Source of the DNA: Pseudorhodoplanes sp.
Lineage (GTDB): Bacteria > Pseudomonadota > Alphaproteobacteria > Rhizobiales > Xanthobacteraceae
Direction: 5' to 3'
NCBI GenBank assembly: GCA_022843165.1
Contig: JALHOD010000012.1
Span: forward strand, 1 to 64,000
DNA: 64,000 nt
Shown in pieces: positions 27,634 to 35,590 of this stretch. The first letter of the stretch is position 1. Each line of letters starts with the position of its first letter. The notes beneath the pieces are model-generated. The model was not told where the DNA came from, made no database searches, and worked only from the letters and a program-made list of their open reading frames with translations. A program made the position numbers and the translations under genes.

Positions 27634-27946
27634 TCACGGCCACACCACGCCAGGAGCTCGACCACCCCGTCCTGCAGATTGTAAATGCCGCCGACCACCT
27701 TGGCCGTCCGCTCGCTGACAGCCTTGGCAACGATCGGTTTTGCGGATTTGAGCTGCGCCACGGTGGCAGCGCAGGATCCCTTCACAAAAGCGTCATTGCC
27801 TTCCTTCGACAATGCCAGCGCCTGATCCGGCGATAAGCTGTTTTCGGCATGGCCGAAGCGGCGTAGACCTCTCGGGCAACCGGCGGCAACGATATGGCCG
27901 CACAAGCACGGGCTGCGCCATGCAGCCAGTGGCGACGCGAAAGCAT
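27612..27946 (-). pseudogene. Remnant of an exported beta-carbonic anhydrase gene, deleted and frameshifted
   Basis: One minus-strand frame from ATG 27946 encodes a signal-like start (MLSRRHWLHGAARACAAISL). A second frame, reached by a one-base shift near 27875, encodes SPDQALALSKEGNDAFVKGS, which resembles the start of the beta-carbonic anhydrase domain. This runs directly into VAQLKSAKPIVAKAVSERT and VVGGIYNLQDGVVELL, which resemble the C-terminal end. The middle, with the zinc-binding CXDSR and HXXC motifs, is missing. Frameshift plus internal deletion of well over 100 codons means no active enzyme can be made. The reading frame now runs 22 bases into the 3' end of phaC. The family call is by recognition and needs an alignment. 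Confidence 0.7.
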
Positions 27947-28091
27947 GGTGGTTCCTCCGCGCAAGAGTTATGTCGTTTTACAAGTCTGACAGATTCGCCG
28001 GTCTTTGGCGGCGCTTCCAAAGCCGGTGGGTTTTTAGGTCAATCAGGCGCTACACTGCGCAACCGCGTTTCTATGCAAATGGGAGGCAAAA

Positions 28092-28490
28092 TTGTCCCGT
28101 GAACTGTTCTGGCTGACGATGACGGTGATCCTGACCGGCCTGTTGTGGGTTCCCTATATTCTGGACCGCATCAAGGTGCGCGGTCTGCTGAAGGCGATGG
28201 ACAATCCCTCGCCCAAGGACAAGCCGCAATCGCCTTGGGCGCAGCGGCTGTACTTCGCGCATACCAACGCGGTCGACAATCTGGTGATCTTTGCGCCTCT
28301 GGTTCTGATCCTGGATTCTCTCGGTCGCTCGACCCAGACCACCGCGATTGCCTGTGCCGTCTATTTCTGGGCCCGGCTCGCGCACGCGATCATTTACGCG
28401 CTGGGCATTCCGGTGCTGCGCACCCTCGCGTTCGCCGTCGGATTTCTGGCGCAGGCCGCTCTGGTGCTGGCGCTCTTCCGTCTGCTCTGA
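28092..28490 (+). CDS. MAPEG family membrane protein
   Basis: The 132-residue protein has four hydrophobic segments and the MAPEG signature region RLYFAHTNAVDNLVIFAPLV followed by YFWARLAHAIIYALGIPVLRTL. MAPEG proteins are membrane glutathione-linked enzymes in eukaryotes; bacterial members are mostly uncharacterised. The start is a TTG at 28092, supported by GGGAGG ending 5 bases upstream and by family alignment. It is alone on the plus strand and convergent with the HpaB-type gene. Confidence 0.88.
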   Translation: MSRELFWLTMTVILTGLLWVPYILDRIKVRGLLKAMDNPSPKDKPQSPWAQRLYFAHTNAVDNLVIFAPLVLILDSLGRSTQTTAIACAVYFWARLAHAIIYALGIPVLRTLAFAVGFLAQAALVLALFRLL

Positions 28491-28505
28491 TTGTCGGACC
28501 CTGCC

Positions 28506-28533
28506 TGCGGATGCGCCGGACAGCGCATCCGCA
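28506..28533. terminator. Hairpin between MAPEG and monooxygenase genes
   Basis: A perfect 11-bp stem (TGCGGATGCGC with GCGCATCCGCA, loop CGGACA) sits between two converging stop codons, 16 bases from each. There is no T-run, so it is a terminator-like hairpin by position only. Confidence 0.55.
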
Positions 28534-28548
28534 TGACACAGGAGCCGT

Positions 28549-30150
28549 CTAGGCTCCGCGCATAACGTGATAGCTGAGATCGCCGGGATCGCTCAGATCC
28601 GGCACCGTCCAGCCATCGAGATCATATTCCGCCATGCATTGCTCCGCGAAGCCCTTGAAGCGGTCGGCGTTGCCCGACGCCTGTGCCCCGAACAGACAAT
28701 AGCGGCGGATTTCCTCAGTCGAGCCGCCGTAATTGATTTCATACAGTTCGTGTCGGCCGCCGAATTCGGTGCCCAGGCAATCCCACAACAGCTTGAGCAA
28801 CTTTACCCGTTCCTCCGCCTTATAGCCGTTCGACCCGCGCAGATACCGGTCGAGATAGGGACGAATGTCCGGATTCTTGAAATCGCGCGAATGCGAATTC
28901 AGGTAGATCAAGCCCGACGCCACCGTCTGCTCGATGATGTATTTGATCTTGGTATAGGCGATCGTCGCGATGATCGCATAGGCATTGCCGGGGTCCATGT
29001 TCGGCAGCTTGTAATCGCCGATCCATGGCTTTGGATCGCGCACCATCGCATCCGACAGCGCCCAGAACAGATTGCGCCACGCGATCACCTCGCCGACATT
29101 GGCCTGCACGCCACGGAAATCCTTGGTGCCGGCCGCCTCCACTGCCTTCAGCAAAAGCCCCGCGATGAAATCGAGCTTCACCGCAAGCCGCGTGCAGCCA
29201 TGCACCACGAAGCGCGGCAGGAATCCGGTGCGGGGGAAGAAGTTGTTGGCCTTGTCCATGTCGCCGTAGACGAACACATTCTCCCAAGGCACCAGCACTT
29301 TGTCGAGAATGAACACCGCATCGTTCTCGTCGATGCGGCTCGACAACGGGTAGTCAAAGGGCGAACCCATCGCGGTCGCCGACATCTCGTAGGATGTGCG
29401 GCAGATGAATTTCACGCCCGGCGCATTGGTCGGGATCATGAACACCACGGCGAATTTCTTGTCCTGCACCGGCATCAACCCGTGATGGGCGACGAAGGTA
29501 TAATTCGTCAGCACCGAGCCGGTGGCCACGACCTTTGCACCCGACACGATGATGCCGGCATCGGTTTCCTTCTCGACGTGACAACACACATCGCTCACCT
29601 CGTTCGGCGGGCGGTCGCGATCCACCGGCGGATGAATGATGGCGTGATTGATGAACGGAACGCGCTCCTGGCTGTATTTATACCAGCGCCTGGCGTTGTC
29701 TTGATAGGGATCGTAGAAATCGGCGTTGGCGCCGAGCGTCGCCAGGAATGCCGCCTTGTAGTCCGGCGCGCGGCCGAGCCAGCCATAGCTGAGCTTGGCC
29801 CATTCCGCGATGGCGCTGCGCCCGGCCAGCATGTCGTCGAGCGTTTTCGGCGCCTTGAAGAACGCGTGCGTCATACCGCCATTGCCGGTATCGGTCGGCA
29901 GCAGGATTTTGTCTTTCAGTTTGGGATCGTGCATCGCGTCATAGAGGCGCGCGACCATGCGGGCGGTGTTGCGGAAGGCCGGATGCTGGGTGACGTTCTT
30001 CACGCGCTCGCCATAGATAAAGACCTCGCGGCCATCATCCAGCGACGCCAGATAATCCTTGCCGTTTTGCGGCGCCGACACAGTCACCTTCCCGACCGTG
30101 TCCGGCTTCCTGGCAAAAACCTCCGGCTGGTCGCGCTCGATGCCCGGCAT
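28549..30150 (-). CDS. 4-hydroxyphenylacetate 3-hydroxylase (HpaB/PvcC) family monooxygenase
   Basis: The 533-residue protein is a reduced-flavin-dependent oxygenase of the HpaB family, which ortho-hydroxylates phenols or performs related oxidations. The family core includes [22 protein letters not shown]-like text starting near residue 180, [20 protein letters not shown] and [13 protein letters not shown]. The ATG at 30150 is chosen because GGGGGACG precedes it and the family starts there; the frame is open 24 codons further. Such enzymes need a partner flavin reductase (HpaC), and none is encoded nearby. An IclR regulator lies 114 bases upstream on the same strand and probably controls it. 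Confidence 0.88.
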   Translation of the reverse strand: MPGIERDQPEVFARKPDTVGKVTVSAPQNGKDYLASLDDGREVFIYGERVKNVTQHPAFRNTARMVARLYDAMHDPKLKDKILLPTDTGNGGMTHAFFKAPKTLDDMLAGRSAIAEWAKLSYGWLGRAPDYKAAFLATLGANADFYDPYQDNARRWYKYSQERVPFINHAIIHPPVDRDRPPNEVSDVCCHVEKETDAGIIVSGAKVVATGSVLTNYTFVAHHGLMPVQDKKFAVVFMIPTNAPGVKFICRTSYEMSATAMGSPFDYPLSSRIDENDAVFILDKVLVPWENVFVYGDMDKANNFFPRTGFLPRFVVHGCTRLAVKLDFIAGLLLKAVEAAGTKDFRGVQANVGEVIAWRNLFWALSDAMVRDPKPWIGDYKLPNMDPGNAYAIIATIAYTKIKYIIEQTVASGLIYLNSHSRDFKNPDIRPYLDRYLRGSNGYKAEERVKLLKLLWDCLGTEFGGRHELYEINYGGSTEEIRRYCLFGAQASGNADRFKGFAEQCMAEYDLDGWTVPDLSDPGDLSYHVMRGA

Positions 30151-30264
30151 GACGTTCGTCCCCCGTATTGCTGATGCTTTTGTTGGCAGTTCAGCCAAAC
30201 AATACGAGGCCACCCAACCCAAGACAAGCCGAGGACGAATGCACCGTGGCGCATGATCGCGTGA

Positions 30265-31098
30265 TCAGTTCACGAACATCGCGATCTTCGATGCGGCGGT
30301 GCGCAAGGCTGGCAGGAATGAGGCCTGCATTTCCTCGCGGCTGGTGCGCATGGAATGCGCCGAGAGATTGAGAGCGGCAACCGCGTGCCCGCGACGATCG
30401 ACGATCGGCACCGCGATCGACCGCAGTCCTCTCTCCAGTTCTTCATCGACGATCGAGAAGCCCTGTTCGCGATCGCCCCGGATGCGCTGGAACAGCGCTT
30501 GCGGATCGGTGATCGTGTTCCCGGTATAAGGCGCCATATCCGCCGCCCTGAGCCGCCGCCAGAGTTCGGCGTCGTCGAGATATCCGAGCTGCATGCGGCC
30601 CATCGAGGTGTGAAAGGCCGGCAGCCGCGTCCCGACCGAAATCGCGACCGACATGATGCGCCGCGTCGGCACCCGCGCGACATAGACCACTTCCGAATCC
30701 TGCAGGATCGAAGCCGAGCTCGATTCATGAATCTGCTCGCTCAGGTCCTTCATCAGCGGGACGGCGTGATCGATCCAGTTCTGGGTGGAGAGATAGGCGA
30801 ATCCGAGATTGAGGATGTTCGGCGTCAGGGAAAAGTGCCGCCCATTCTGTGTGACATAGCCAAGTTCGGCGAGCGTGCGCAGGATGCGGCGCGCGGTGGC
30901 GCGCGAGACCTGCGTCGCCGCCGCGGCCTGCGACAGCGTCATCGCGGGTTGCCGCGGGCCAAACGCGTCAAGGACCGCGAGGCCTTTGGCCAGCGTGGTC
31001 ATGAACTCCTTGTCGGCTGCGGGCTCGGTCGCGGCCGGGTATCCGGCGCTGCGGCCAGAAACCGCCGATCCGGGCCGGGATTTCGGGTGTGAAGCCAT
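30265..31098 (-). CDS. IclR family transcriptional regulator
   Basis: The 277-residue regulator has an IclR helix-turn-helix (about residues 35-95, MTLSQAAAATQVSRATARRI) and an effector-binding domain from about 110 (SVAISVGTRLPAFHTSMGR, GFSIVDEELERGLRSIAVPI). These features match the PcaR/PobR branch that senses aromatic acids. The ATG at 31098 is used; the open frame extends 21 codons upstream through a palindromic operator and is unlikely to be translated. It is upstream of, and codirectional with, the HpaB-type monooxygenase. Confidence 0.9.
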   Translation of the reverse strand: MASHPKSRPGSAVSGRSAGYPAATEPAADKEFMTTLAKGLAVLDAFGPRQPAMTLSQAAAATQVSRATARRILRTLAELGYVTQNGRHFSLTPNILNLGFAYLSTQNWIDHAVPLMKDLSEQIHESSSASILQDSEVVYVARVPTRRIMSVAISVGTRLPAFHTSMGRMQLGYLDDAELWRRLRAADMAPYTGNTITDPQALFQRIRGDREQGFSIVDEELERGLRSIAVPIVDRRGHAVAALNLSAHSMRTSREEMQASFLPALRTAASKIAMFVN

Positions 31099-31118
31099 GG
31101 TCAGAACTATTCGGATAA

Positions 31119-31147
31119 CGAACGCACGTTCGATTATCGAACGTTCG
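31119..31147. promoter_or_regulatory. Nested palindromes upstream of the IclR gene, probable operator
   Basis: Two perfect palindromes stand side by side: CGAACG-CA-CGTTCG (31119-31132) and CGAACGTTCG (31138-31147), separated by five AT-rich bases. Their inner arms also form a larger inverted repeat, ACGTTCGA-TTA-TCGAACGT (31126-31144). The array starts 21 bases upstream of the IclR ATG, so bound regulator would block its own promoter. Confidence 0.7.
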
Positions 31148-31206
31148 GCCCGCAAGTTCAACCCCGCCGTGGAGGGCCGTTAGCGAGCCCTCCCGGCAAG
31201 CAGCCC

Positions 31207-32082
31207 CTAGGACGCCAGTTTCACCGGAATTTTCAGATAGTGGACGCCGTTGGATTCTCCGGGCGGAAACTTTCCGGCGCGGATATTCACCTGAATCGAT
31301 GGCAGCAGCAGCAGCGGCGCGGCCAGCTTGGCGTCGCGAGCTTCGCGCATGGATACGAACTCGTCCTCGCTGATACCCTCGCGCACATGAACGTTGCGCG
31401 CCCGCTCCTCACCCACTGTTGTTTCCCACGCATATTCGTCGCGACCCGGCGCCTTGTAGTCGTGGCACATGAACAGTCGCGTTTCCGGCGGTAACGCGAG
31501 AATGCGCTGGATCGAGCGATAGAGCGAACGCGCGTCGCCGCCTGGGAAATCGGCTCGCGCGGTGCCGTAATCCGGCATGAACATGGTGTCGCCGACGAAC
31601 ACGGCGTCTTCGATCTTGTAGGATACGCAGGCCGGCGTATGGCCGGGCGTATAGATCACCTCGCCCGACAACGTGCCGATGGTGAAGCGCTCACCGTCCT
31701 TGAACAAGTGATCGAATTCGCTGCCCTCACCCGACACGTCGGTCGCGTTGAACACCGGCCGGAAAATCCGCTGCACGTCTCGGATATGTTCGCCGATGCC
31801 GACCTTGGCGCCGGTCTTCATCTTGATATACGGCGCGCCCGACAAATGATCGGCATGCGCATGGGTTTCCAGCACCCACACAATCTTCACGCCCGTGTCA
31901 TCTGCAAATTTCAGAATCGCGTCGGCGGAGGTCACCGAGACTTTGCCGGAGCGGTGGTCAAAATCCAGCACCGGGTCGATCACCGCGCCCTCGCGGTTCG
32001 CGGCATCCCAGACCAGATAGCTCACAGTGTTGGTCGGCTCGTCGAAAAATGCCCGGATTTCAGGTTTACGCGGCGTCGTCAT
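31207..32082 (-). CDS. Metallo-beta-lactamase fold persulfide dioxygenase-like hydrolase (Blh/ETHE1 type)
   Basis: The 291-residue protein is an MBL-fold enzyme with THAHADHLSG as the metal motif, then PGHTPACVSY and a bridging aspartate in FVGDTMF. It matches the Blh group linked to BigR, related to ETHE1 persulfide dioxygenase, which oxidises glutathione persulfide to sulfite. The ATG at 32082 follows CAGGGAG; the frame runs 30 codons upstream across the promoter and is ignored. It is divergent from the BigR-type regulator and shares its control region. The neighbouring rhodanese and exporter support sulfide detoxification. Confidence 0.9.
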   Translation of the reverse strand: MTTPRKPEIRAFFDEPTNTVSYLVWDAANREGAVIDPVLDFDHRSGKVSVTSADAILKFADDTGVKIVWVLETHAHADHLSGAPYIKMKTGAKVGIGEHIRDVQRIFRPVFNATDVSGEGSEFDHLFKDGERFTIGTLSGEVIYTPGHTPACVSYKIEDAVFVGDTMFMPDYGTARADFPGGDARSLYRSIQRILALPPETRLFMCHDYKAPGRDEYAWETTVGEERARNVHVREGISEDEFVSMREARDAKLAAPLLLLPSIQVNIRAGKFPPGESNGVHYLKIPVKLAS

Positions 32083-32104
32083 GGCAAAACTCCCTGTTCT
32101 GACC

Positions 32105-32146
32105 TTGACATATATATTAGCATTACCTAATTTAGCAATCTCTAAA
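32105..32146. promoter_or_regulatory. Divergent promoter-operator of the persulfide detoxification locus
   Basis: On the plus strand TTGACA (32105-32110), a 17-bp spacer and TAATTT (32128-32133) make a near-consensus sigma-70 promoter for the ArsR-type gene. Two AT-rich inverted repeats overlap and follow it: TTAG-CATTAC-CTAA (32117-32130) and TTTAG-CAATCT-CTAAA (32131-32146). Their placement on the -10 element is what a repressor operator needs. The same AT-rich bases can serve the divergent dioxygenase promoter. Confidence 0.75.
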
Positions 32147-32159
32147 GAGGAGAAAAGTC

Positions 32160-32474
32160 GTGTCCACGACATTGGACCGCGAACTCGCCATCTTTGAAAA
32201 AAAGGTGGGTGAGGCTGCCCGTCTGCTCAAGCTGGTCGCCAACGAAAAGCGCCTGCTGATCCTCTGCCGTCTGATCAGCCAGAAGGAAATGTCGGTCGGT
32301 GCGCTCGCGGATGCGGTTGGTTTGAGCCAGTCCGCGCTATCGCAGCATCTCGCCATGATGCGCGACGACGGCCTGGTCGCCACGCGACGCGACGCGCAGA
32401 CCGTATTCTATAGCCTGTCCGATCCGAATGTGGCGCGGCTACTGCAGCTTCTAAAGGACATCTACTGCCCGTGA
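32160..32474 (+). CDS. bigR: BigR/SqrR-type ArsR family persulfide-sensing repressor
   Basis: The 104-residue winged-helix repressor has the ArsR helix-turn-helix MSVGALADAVGLSQSALSQHL. Two cysteines, C36 in LLILCRL and C103 in IYCP at the C-terminus, match the redox pair of BigR and SqrR that forms a polysulfide bridge and releases DNA. The start is GTG at 32160, with GAGGAG 7 bases upstream. It is divergent from the dioxygenase and leads the rhodanese and exporter genes, as in known BigR loci. Confidence 0.9.
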   Translation: MSTTLDRELAIFEKKVGEAARLLKLVANEKRLLILCRLISQKEMSVGALADAVGLSQSALSQHLAMMRDDGLVATRRDAQTVFYSLSDPNVARLLQLLKDIYCP

Positions 32475-32516
32475 TCCCCGAGCGAGAACTCGCAAAATCA
32501 AGAACAGGAAAACCAA

Positions 32517-33050
32517 ATGAGTCAGTTGAAACCCATCCAGCCGCACGACGCCGCCCGCCTGATCCGGCAGGGCGCGGTCCTGGTCGATATCCGCGAGGCC
32601 GACGAGCATGCGCGCGAGCGCATCGCTGGCGCCCGTCACCACGCTTTGTCCAAAATCGATGCTGAAAGCCCGGCGCGGCCCGGCGACGATGTACTGATCT
32701 TCCATTGCCGTTCCGGCATGCGCACCAAGGCCAATGCGCAGAAACTGGTGGCGGCGGCGGCAGACAATTGCAGCGTCTATGTGCTGGAAGGTGGCATCGA
32801 CGCCTGGAAAAAGGCCGGCCTGCCGGTCGCGCTCGACCGCAAGCAGCCGATCGAGATTATCCGTCAGGTGCAGATCGGCGCCGGCAGTCTTGTGCTGATC
32901 GGTGTCCTGCTCGGTGCTTTCGTCAATCCCCTCTTCTATGCGCTCTCGGGCTTTGTCGGCGCCGGATTGCTGTTCGCCGGTGTCACCGGCTTCTGCGGCA
33001 TGGCCAATCTGCTAGCCCTGATGCCGTGGAACCGCAGATCCGCGGCCTAA
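32517..33050 (+). CDS. Rhodanese-domain sulfurtransferase with C-terminal membrane segments
   Basis: The 177-residue protein joins an N-terminal rhodanese domain (residues 8-105) to two hydrophobic segments (about 115-165, DUF2892-like). The active-site loop is HCRSGMRT with a single catalytic cysteine near residue 64, as in active rhodaneses. It would move sulfane sulfur between persulfides and thiols at the membrane. It lies between bigR and the sulfite exporter gene and is presumably under BigR control. Confidence 0.9.
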   Translation: MSQLKPIQPHDAARLIRQGAVLVDIREADEHARERIAGARHHALSKIDAESPARPGDDVLIFHCRSGMRTKANAQKLVAAAADNCSVYVLEGGIDAWKKAGLPVALDRKQPIEIIRQVQIGAGSLVLIGVLLGAFVNPLFYALSGFVGAGLLFAGVTGFCGMANLLALMPWNRRSAA

Positions 33051-33065
33051 AAGCGTCATCTCAAC

Positions 33066-33860
33066 ATGATCGAAATTCAGGACATCCTGTCGGTTCTCTC
33101 CGGCAGCGCGGTCGGCTTCATTCTCGGCCTGATCGGCGGCGGCGGCTCGATCCTCGCCGTGCCGCTCCTGATCCATGTCGTCGGCGTGCCCTCGGCGCAT
33201 GTGGCCATCGGCACCAGCGCGGTGGCGGTGGCCCTGAGCGCCGCCTTCAATCTCGTCGGACACGCTCGCGCGCAGACCGTGAAATGGCCCTGCGCCATCA
33301 TGTTCGCGCTCGCGGGCATCGTCGGCGCCGCGGCCGGCGCACAGGTCGGCAAGATGGTCCCCGGCGACAAGCTGCTCGGTCTGTTCGGTGCGCTGATGGT
33401 TGTGGTCGGGCTTTTGATGTTGCGTCCGCGCCCGTCGAGCGGAGACCCGGACATCAAGCTCACGCGCGCCAGCGCCCGCAAGCTGCTGCCGCGTCTGGCC
33501 GCCTGGGGCTTCGCGGTCGGCGCGCTGTCCGGCTTCTTCGGAATCGGCGGCGGTTTTCTGATCGTCCCGGGCCTGATCGGCGCCACCGCCATGCCACTGC
33601 TCAATGCCATCGGATCGTCGCTGGTCTCGGTCAGCGCCTTCGGCCTGACCACGGCCACCAGCTATGCCCTCTCCGGCCTGGTCGACTGGTGGCTGGCGGC
33701 GACCTTCGTCGCCGGCGGCATCCTGGGCGGCGGGTTCGGCATCGCGCTGGCGCAACGGCTGGCGCATTACAAACAGACGCTGTCGCTGACCTTCGCGGCG
33801 ATCGTGATCGCGGTCGGGCTTTATATGTCCGTCACGGCGATCATGCGGCTGGCCATCTGA
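33066..33860 (+). CDS. TauE/SafE family sulfite/sulfur-compound exporter
   Basis: The 264-residue membrane protein has about eight hydrophobic segments and the two TauE/SafE repeats, each with a glycine-rich signature: GLIGGGGSILAVPLL near residue 20 and GFFGIGGGFLIVPGL near 155. The family exports sulfite, sulfoacetate or related anions. Here it should remove sulfite or thiosulfate made from persulfide by the linked enzymes. The stop codon abuts the stop of the convergent argC with no bases between. Confidence 0.92.
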   Translation: MIEIQDILSVLSGSAVGFILGLIGGGGSILAVPLLIHVVGVPSAHVAIGTSAVAVALSAAFNLVGHARAQTVKWPCAIMFALAGIVGAAAGAQVGKMVPGDKLLGLFGALMVVVGLLMLRPRPSSGDPDIKLTRASARKLLPRLAAWGFAVGALSGFFGIGGGFLIVPGLIGATAMPLLNAIGSSLVSVSAFGLTTATSYALSGLVDWWLAATFVAGGILGGGFGIALAQRLAHYKQTLSLTFAAIVIAVGLYMSVTAIMRLAI

Positions 33861-34919
33861 TCACGGAAACAGCGCGACCTGCTCAAGACCCATCGTCTCG
33901 GGATAGCCCAGCACCAGATTCATGTTCTGGATCGCCTGGCCCGAAGCGCCCTTCACCAGATTGTCGAGCGCGGAAATCACGATGGCGCGGCCGGGAACGC
34001 GGTCCTTCGCCACGCCGATGAAGGTCATGTTGGAGCCGCGCACATGCCGCGTCTGCGGCGTCTCGCCGAACGGCAGGACGTGCACGAAGGCCGCCTTCTC
34101 GTAGAATTTTGCCAGGATCGCGTGCAGGTCTTCCGGCGTCTTGCCGCGCCGGCCGCGCACATAGATGGTCGAGAGGATGCCGCGATTCATCGGCACCAGA
34201 TGCGGCGTGAAGGTGACGATCACCTCCTTGCCCGCCGCCAGCGAGAATTCCTGATCCAGTTCCGCCATATGCCGGTGATGGCCGACGCCGTAGGCATGAA
34301 AGCCTTCGGACACTTCCGAGAACAGCATGTTCTCCTTCGCCGAGCGCCCCGCCCCGGTCATGCCGGACTTGGCGTCGATCACGATCTCGCCGGTCTCGAT
34401 CGCCTTCGCCTTCAGCAACGGCGTCAGCGGCAATTGCGCGCCCGAGGTATAGCAGCCGGGATTGGCGATCAGCCGCGCGGTCCTGATGTCGCGCCGGTGA
34501 ATTTCCACCAGGCCGTACACCGCTTCCTTCTGCAGCTCCGGCGCATGATGCTCATGTCCGTACCATTTTGCATAGGCCGCGACATCGTGCAGGCGGAAAT
34601 CGGCGGACAGATCCACCACCTTGGCGTCCGGCTTCGCCGCAAAAACCTGCTTGATCACCTTCTGCGTGGTGGCATGCGGCAACGCACAGAAGATCAGGTC
34701 GAGCCCGGCGCCCTGCCAATCCACATTGTCGATGGAGACCAGCGTGGGCAGATCGAACGGCGAGAATTGCGGAAAGACGGAGCGCATCTCCTGTCCGGCC
34801 CTGCGGTCGGCGGTGAGCAGCGCGATCTCGGCGCGCGGATGCCGCAGCAGCAGCCGCACCAGTTCCGAGCCGGTATAGCCTGAGGCGCCGAGCACCCCGA
34901 TCTTCGCCTTGGTCGCCAT
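33861..34919 (-). CDS. argC: N-acetyl-gamma-glutamyl-phosphate reductase
   Basis: The 352-residue enzyme makes N-acetylglutamate semialdehyde in arginine synthesis. The N-terminal NADP motif is GVLGASGYTGSELVRLL, the catalytic cysteine lies in NPGCYTSGAQLPL, and HRHMAELDQE and PHLVPMNRGILST are ArgC signatures. The ATG at 34919 follows GGAGG with proper spacing; the frame is open 13 codons further. In many relatives argC follows rplM-rpsI, but here the upstream 0.67 kb has no recognisable gene. Confidence 0.95.
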   Translation of the reverse strand: MATKAKIGVLGASGYTGSELVRLLLRHPRAEIALLTADRRAGQEMRSVFPQFSPFDLPTLVSIDNVDWQGAGLDLIFCALPHATTQKVIKQVFAAKPDAKVVDLSADFRLHDVAAYAKWYGHEHHAPELQKEAVYGLVEIHRRDIRTARLIANPGCYTSGAQLPLTPLLKAKAIETGEIVIDAKSGMTGAGRSAKENMLFSEVSEGFHAYGVGHHRHMAELDQEFSLAAGKEVIVTFTPHLVPMNRGILSTIYVRGRRGKTPEDLHAILAKFYEKAAFVHVLPFGETPQTRHVRGSNMTFIGVAKDRVPGRAIVISALDNLVKGASGQAIQNMNLVLGYPETMGLEQVALFP

Positions 34920-35590
34920 GTCATGCCTCCGCAATGGCCAGCGGCTTACGCGAGCCACGGGCTTCGATCAACCGGGCGCCGCCGGAGGCACAGGAACCGC
35001 GAATTTCGGAGAGTGGAAATGCCGCGGAGCCAGTGTCCGGCGGCACGAGACGATTACGCGCGAACGCGTCCCCGTGCCGCGAGGGCACGGCGGCGGCGGA
35101 ATGAAGAGATGCGCGTCGTCGTCATGGGCGGCGATATAGGGCCGCGCCGCGCCCCCGTCAATGCGCAGGAAATTCAAGGGTTTCGAAAATGTTTCACGTG
35201 AAAAAATTCCTATCATTGCCGTTGACCCGTCGGCCAGGGCGCCGCGCACCAGGCCGTTCTTCGCCGCTGTCATGCTCGTAGAAACCCGATTCCTCCGACG
35301 GCGAGCAGGCCCGAGCATCGCTGTACCGCGGTTGATCTGCGCGCGAGCATTCAGTCCTCGGATGCTCGCGGCCGGCATGCTCACCATGCCGGTGCTCGCG
35401 CCCGGCGGCGAAGCATCCTTCGGGCTGACGATGGCCAGCATCATGGAATTCGCGGCGAGCCACGCGAAGCGCGGTCATTCCGGAATTCTGTCGCTGGATC
35501 ATGGAACATGGCAAAAGAACTCGACAGCGACCGCCGCACTGGTCGGAAGTTGTTGTGGCTGATCGCAAGTAAGCGTCAGAGAACGGGGCA
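34920..35590. other. Gene-free stretch with parS-like site
   Basis: No frame here shows a recognisable protein. The longest plus frame (35161-35562) and the minus frames have no motif, no good ribosome binding site and poor composition. The region holds the argC leader, a small hairpin (CCGTGCC/GGCACGG, 35072-35090) and a parS-like palindrome at 35190. It could contain an untranslated RNA or a decayed gene, but I see no direct sign. Confidence 0.5.
35190..35205. other. parS-like palindrome (ParB binding site candidate)
   Basis: The 16 bases TGTTTCACGTGAAAAA match the widely conserved parS consensus TGTTTCACGTGAAACA at 15 of 16 positions; the one mismatch, A for C, is near the right end, and the central 12-bp TTTCACGTGAAA is fully symmetric. 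In alphaproteobacteria parS sites bind ParB and cluster near the replication origin. No parA, parB or origin gene is in this window, so the role is unproven. Confidence 0.5.

Noticed and set aside
35109-35201. A 30-codon plus frame starting MRVVVMGGDIGPRR.
   Set aside because: It is very short, its last bases are the parS-like site, and it has no recognisable match.
35161-35562. A 133-codon plus frame in the argC-LysR gap.
   Set aside because: It has no ribosome binding site, no motif and a parS-like site inside its start; a minus-strand frame covers the same DNA equally well.
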